From the NCBI GenBank assembly GCA_964429795.1, contig CAYSCW010000005.1, positions 1 to 64,000 on the forward strand: a stretch of 64,000 bases of DNA. Direction: 5' to 3'. A model generated the notes under the pieces. That model saw only the letters and a list, made by a program, of their open reading frames with translations, was not told the origin of the DNA and ran no database searches. The DNA is from CAYSCW01 sp964429795. GTDB taxonomy: Bacteria > Acidobacteriota > Aminicenantia > Aminicenantales > Aminicenantaceae. Below, piece after piece: positions 60,969 to 64,000 of this stretch (positions are counted from its first letter, which is position 1; each line of letters opens with the position of its first letter). The position numbers and the translations under genes are program-made.

Positions 60969-61763
60969 ATGGACTGGGGTATGAAAAACCGGTTATCACG
61001 GATAATCAAGCCTGAGACAGGCCATACAGTGATGCTGGCTGTTGACCATGGATATTTCTTAGGCCCCATCACCAGGCTGGAGAATGCAAGAAAGACCATA
61101 GAGCCTCTTTTGCCTTACGCCGATGCCTTGATGCTCACCAGGGGCATCCTCCGGACTTCAGTGGACCCTGAAAATTCCATCCCTGTGGTACTCAGAGTAT
61201 CAGGAGGGACCAGTATCATCGGAGAGGACCTTTCCAATGAAGAAATCACAACTTCCATGGAGGAAGCTATCCGTTTGAATGTGGCGGCTGTGGCGCTTTC
61301 CATTTTCGTGGGAACCGAGCATGAACGCCAAACTCTGGTCAATCTCTCTGCTCTTGTGGACAGAGGGATGGAATATGGAATCCCGGTTCTTGCCGTTACC
61401 GCGGTGGGTAAAGAGCTGGGAAAGAGAGATGTCCGATTCCTTTCTCTTTCCTGTCGCATCGCAGCAGAGCTGGGAGCCAGCTTCGTCAAGACCTATTATT
61501 GTGATGAGTTTGAGAAAGTAGTGGAGGCCTGTCCGGTTCCCCTGGTTATCGCAGGAGGCCCCAAACTCGACACTGAGCTGGACGCCATGAAACTGGCCTT
61601 TGACGCTATTCAAAAAGGAGCTACAGGAGTGGATATGGGACGCAATATCTGGCAGTCAGAATTCCCTGTGGCCATGATAAAAGCAATCAGATCCGTTGTC
61701 CACGACGGAGCCTCCCCTGAAGAAGCCATGGAAGTATTTAAGAAGAGTAAAAAAGAAGATTAA
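60969..61763 (+). CDS. LsrF-like class I aldolase/thiolase (DhnA family)
   Basis: 264 residues. Close to E. coli LsrF along its length as recalled: KPETGHTVMLAVDHGYFLGP, YADALMLTRGILRTSV, VVLRVSGGTSIIGEDLSNEE, VDRGMEYGIPVLAVTAVGKE, the Schiff-base Lys in SFVKTYYCDEF, PLVIAGGPKL and GVDMGRNIWQSEFPVAMIKA. LsrF acts on phosphorylated autoinducer-2; relatives make aminoshikimate-type precursors or cleave sugar phosphates. No lsr transport or kinase genes are nearby, so AI-2 degradation is doubtful. AAGAGGAGG precedes the ATG. Confidence 0.88.
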   Translation: MDWGMKNRLSRIIKPETGHTVMLAVDHGYFLGPITRLENARKTIEPLLPYADALMLTRGILRTSVDPENSIPVVLRVSGGTSIIGEDLSNEEITTSMEEAIRLNVAAVALSIFVGTEHERQTLVNLSALVDRGMEYGIPVLAVTAVGKELGKRDVRFLSLSCRIAAELGASFVKTYYCDEFEKVVEACPVPLVIAGGPKLDTELDAMKLAFDAIQKGATGVDMGRNIWQSEFPVAMIKAIRSVVHDGASPEEAMEVFKKSKKED

Positions 61764-61838
61764 GAGGGCAACAATCGTTCTTTCAATCTCTCGAAATGAG
61801 AAGAAAATTAATTCGAGAAAAGGGGATGTGATAAGACA

Positions 61839-62321
61839 ATGAAAGACTGGTTTGTTTTGAACACAAAACCGAAGAAAGAATTCCATGTGGAAAAAATTTT
61901 TAACGAGGCAGGATTCAAAATATACAATCCCAAGTATAAGCTGGAGAATAGGATAAAGCCTTTTTTCGCGGGGTATGGATTTATATACTTCGATTATCCC
62001 CAACAGTACCGTCTCGTACGTTATACGCGGGGAGTCAAGAGGGTAGTGGGAAACCGAAATGGTCCGATTCCTATTCCTGAGGAAATCATAAAGGAGATCA
62101 AGGCCCGGGAGGTGAGCGGTCTGATCGAGCTCTTTAAATATGGTGAGGAGCCCGATGTAGGTGATGAGATTGAAGTGATGGAAGGCCCGCTTAAAGGGCT
62201 CAAAGGAATATTCAAAAGGGAGCTTCCGGAGAAGGAAAGGGTGTTGATCCTTCTCAATTATGTCTCTTATCAGGGACAGCTCCTGATCGAGAAGAGAAAG
62301 CTAAAAAAAGTGCTTAAATAG
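61839..62321 (+). CDS. NusG-family transcription antitermination protein (specialised paralogue, RfaH/LoaP-like)
   Basis: 160 residues. NGN domain with WFVLNTKPKKEFHVEKIFNE (canonical WYvvxTkpxqE), FAGYGFIYFDYPQQYRLVRY and RVVGNRNGPIPIPEEII. C-terminal KOW domain VGDEIEVMEGPLKGLKGIFK. A housekeeping NusG normally lies beside secE and rplK; this copy instead precedes sugar-biosynthesis genes, typical of operon-specific paralogues (RfaH, UpxY, TaA) that let polymerase read long polysaccharide operons. A 7-bp inverted repeat (TCTCGAA / TTCGAGA at 61789-61818) lies 21 bases before the start. Confidence 0.85.
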   Translation: MKDWFVLNTKPKKEFHVEKIFNEAGFKIYNPKYKLENRIKPFFAGYGFIYFDYPQQYRLVRYTRGVKRVVGNRNGPIPIPEEIIKEIKAREVSGLIELFKYGEEPDVGDEIEVMEGPLKGLKGIFKRELPEKERVLILLNYVSYQGQLLIEKRKLKKVLK

Positions 62322-62452
62322 CAAGATCATCACCCTTTCGTGATGGCTAATGAAAAGCGTCGGTTCCTATCCATCCTCGCTGGGGAAAATTAGCGGGCTG
62401 ACGATTCAGCTTACCTGACTGTTACTTCATCACGGAAACGGAGATGCTGTCG
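62321..62452 (+). repeat. Intergenic repeat, copy E (full length)
   Basis: Begins GCAAGATCATCACCCTTTCG and TGATGGCTAATGAAAAGCGT, continues CGGTTCC, TCCATCCTCGCTGGGGAAAA, GGGCTGACGATTCAGC (hairpin GCTGA-cgat-TCAGC) and ACTGTTAC, and ends ATCACGGAAACGGAGATGCT. Left and right ends are inverted repeats of about 18-20 bases. It fills most of the gap between the NusG paralogue and the aminotransferase. Confidence 0.85.
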
Positions 62453-62542
62453 ATTCCTGCTTTTTCTCGCAAATCTGGTCAATTATGTGGTATTATAGGC
62501 CATTGAAGGAAGCGCGGGTACTAACAAGGAAAGGACAAAACC

Positions 62543-63718
62543 GTGAATATACCCTTTTTAGATTTGAAGGCACAGTACAAAAGCATTAAAGAAGAAATCG
62601 ACAGGAAGGTCATGGAAATAATCTCCAGCCAGAGTTTCATCCTCGGCTCTGAAGTGGAGCTCCTGGAGAAGGAGGTCTCCAGCTATTGTGGAACAAAGTA
62701 TGCAGTGGGTGTATCTTCTGGTTCTGATGCCTTGCTTGCCTCCTTGATGGCACTGGGAGTGAGTGATGGACAGAAGGTGATAACCACTCCTTTTACTTTT
62801 TTTTCCACCGCAGGCACAATTACCAGGCTCGGAGCGAGGCCTGTTTTTTGTGACATCGACAGAGAAAGCTTTAACATCAGCCCCCAAAAGCTTGCTGAGG
62901 TTCTGGAGGAGAGAATCGTGCGTCAGGGAGATTCCAAGGTCAAGGGCCTGATTCCTGTTCATCTGTTTGGGCAGTGTGCTGAGATGGGGCCTCTCATGGA
63001 GCTGGCAGAGAAATATAATCTGTTTGTGATAGAGGATGCCGCTCAAGCCATCGGCTCTGAATATCCCACACCTGAGGGAATAAAGAGGGCATGCACAATA
63101 GGTGATTTAAACATACTTTCTTTCTTTCCCTCAAAAAATTTAAGCTGTTTCGGTGATGGAGGGATGATCCTCACCGATGAAGAAAAGCTGGCCAAGAATT
63201 TGAAGATGCTACGTGTGCATGGATCCAGGGATAAATATTATTATGAGACAGTGGGCGGCAATTTCCGACTCGATGCACTCCAGGCAGGTATCCTCAGAAT
63301 CAAGCTCAGACATCTGGATGGCTGGCTGGAGGGCAGAAAAGAGAAAGCTTCCTATTATGATAAGAGGTTTGAAGAGTCGGGATTGGTGGAGAAGGGATGG
63401 ATCTTTCCTCCAAAGGCATTGTACAAAAATAAGGGATTGAAAAATTATCATACCTATCATCAGTATGTTATCAGAGCTAAGAAGAGGGATGACCTGCAAA
63501 AATTCCTAAAAGAGAAGGGCATCCCGACGGCTATCTATTATCCTCTTCCCCTTCATCTGCAGAAATGCTTTGCCTATCTTGGTTACAAAGAGGGGGATTT
63601 TCCTGAGGCTGAGAAAGCATGCAAAGAGGTTTTGGCTGTGCCTATCTATCCTGAATTGACTACTCAGCACCAGGATTTCATCGTCTCATCCATCAGCCGA
63701 TTCTACCAGAAAGGATAA
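62543..63718 (+). CDS. DegT/DnrJ/EryC1-family sugar aminotransferase
   Basis: 391 residues. IPFLDLKAQYKSIKEEID is the usual start. SSGSDALLASLMALGVSDGQ, TPFTFFSTAGTITRLGARPV, IEDAAQAIGSEY and the PLP lysine in LSFFPSKNLSCFGDGG follow, with VGGNFRLDALQAGILRIKL and KKRDDLQKFLKEKGIPTAIY near the C-terminus. It transfers an amino group to a nucleotide-linked keto sugar (probably UDP- or dTDP-linked) for surface polysaccharide or glycan synthesis. First sugar gene after the NusG paralogue, and 12 bases before the amidotransferase gene. Confidence 0.92.
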   Translation: MNIPFLDLKAQYKSIKEEIDRKVMEIISSQSFILGSEVELLEKEVSSYCGTKYAVGVSSGSDALLASLMALGVSDGQKVITTPFTFFSTAGTITRLGARPVFCDIDRESFNISPQKLAEVLEERIVRQGDSKVKGLIPVHLFGQCAEMGPLMELAEKYNLFVIEDAAQAIGSEYPTPEGIKRACTIGDLNILSFFPSKNLSCFGDGGMILTDEEKLAKNLKMLRVHGSRDKYYYETVGGNFRLDALQAGILRIKLRHLDGWLEGRKEKASYYDKRFEESGLVEKGWIFPPKALYKNKGLKNYHTYHQYVIRAKKRDDLQKFLKEKGIPTAIYYPLPLHLQKCFAYLGYKEGDFPEAEKACKEVLAVPIYPELTTQHQDFIVSSISRFYQKG

Positions 63719-63730
63719 GTCTCTGCGGAA

Positions 63731-64000
63731 ATGTGCGGAATTTTCGGTATCGTCTTTAAAGATTACAGAGAAGACCTGGGAAAGATACTTCTTCAGGCGG
63801 GAAGAAAGCTGACTTACAGAGGTTACGACTCTGTGGGGATGGCTGCTTTCGGCGACGGATCGATACAGTTAAAAAAGGATGTAGGGGAGATCGAAGAAGT
63901 CAACAGCCGTTTGCATTTTGAAAGACTCAAGGGATCAAGAGGGATCGTTCAACTTCGCTGGGCCACATTCGGGCCTCCCTCCAGGAATAACTCCCAACCT
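63731..64000 (+). CDS. Glutamine amidotransferase, GlmS-like N-terminal domain (partial, runs off window)
   Basis: 90 codons visible. MCGIFGIVFKDYREDLGKIL has the N-terminal catalytic Cys2 of class II amidotransferases; KLTYRGYDSVGMAAF and GIVQLRWATFGPPSRNNSQP match GlmS (family: YRGYDSAG, RWATHGxPS..N.HP). Note that RWATFG has Phe where GlmS has His. It would convert fructose-6-phosphate to glucosamine-6-phosphate, feeding amino sugar synthesis, or be a GlmS-like relative of the polysaccharide operon. It starts 12 bases after the aminotransferase stop. Confidence 0.85.
   Translation, partial: MCGIFGIVFKDYREDLGKILLQAGRKLTYRGYDSVGMAAFGDGSIQLKKDVGEIEEVNSRLHFERLKGSRGIVQLRWATFGPPSRNNSQP

Overview
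The window (64 kb, moderate G+C) is a stretch of chromosome from a Gram-negative, probably anaerobic and peptide- or amino-acid-fermenting bacterium. The mixture is what I would expect of Candidatus Aminicenantes or a related Acidobacteriota-like lineage: PadR plus FtsX-type permease pairs, DUF6600 lipoproteins, BNR-propeller secreted proteins, a gamma-delta-alpha-beta 2-oxoacid:ferredoxin oxidoreductase operon, a membrane-arm-only nuo operon, tungsten-type aldehyde oxidoreductase, and the tail of a TPR protein family typical of that group. This is a judgement from recalled family content; no 16S gene or database search supports it here.

Layout. 0-4 kb: an ECF sigma factor with an anti-sigma protein that runs into a TonB-like proline-rich domain (cut by the window edge), a frameshifted lipoprotein, a metalloprotease and a truncated DegV-like protein. 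3.7-10.1 kb: two overlapping RND exporter genes. 10.3-16.8 kb: PLP enzymes of amino-acid breakdown (D-cysteine desulfhydrase/ACC deaminase family, threonine dehydratase, ornithine aminotransferase), hflKC, tadA and two tRNA-Ser genes. 16.9-21.9 kb: a DUF6600 lipoprotein, an EamA transporter and the dnaX-ybaB-recR operon. 22-29 kb: por operon (gamma, delta, alpha, beta), a proline aminopeptidase and an M16 protease pair. 29.2-31.5 kb: an NtrC-type regulator whose 3' end overlaps the RNase P RNA gene. 31.5-37.2 kb: nuoJKLMN. 37.3-40.1 kb: tRNA-fMet, then an A+T-rich hybrid histidine kinase with a broken receiver, lying between what look like the two ends of a decayed zinc-ribbon/TPR gene and followed by a tRNA-Val fragment. 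40.5-43.4 kb: aldehyde oxidoreductase with a Tat-exported iron-sulfur partner. 43.6-45.8 kb: an IS21-family element with a 5-bp target duplication. 45.9-58.3 kb: padR-permease, BNR propeller protein, ApbE, a DUF3795 protein, a GH29 fucosidase, a deleted GH113-like gene and a receiver protein, with several remnants. 58.5-64 kb: radical SAM/SPASM protein, zinc dehydrogenase, LsrF-like aldolase, a NusG paralogue and the start of a sugar biosynthesis operon (DegT aminotransferase, GlmS-like amidotransferase, cut by the edge).

How the genes fit together. Proteases and aminopeptidase feed amino acids to dehydratase, desulfhydrase and aminotransferase. The 2-oxoacids formed can be oxidised by Por, and aldehydes by the aldehyde oxidoreductase, both using ferredoxin-type carriers. 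The nuoJKLMN block supplies only membrane-arm subunits, so its electron-input module must be elsewhere.

The most interesting non-genic signals are (i) a family of about 130-bp intergenic repeats with terminal inverted repeats, in at least five places, one of which supplies the last codons of a gene; (ii) a perfect TTGACA/TATAAT promoter created where the IS21 end meets host DNA upstream of padR; (iii) rnpB overlapping the coding end of a response regulator; (iv) two in-frame TAA codons in the receiver domain of a hybrid kinase; and (v) several single-base frameshifts and internal deletions showing ongoing gene decay (or sequence errors). The best candidate for an undescribed system is the radical SAM/SPASM - Zn-dehydrogenase - LsrF-like cluster at 58.5-61.8 kb.
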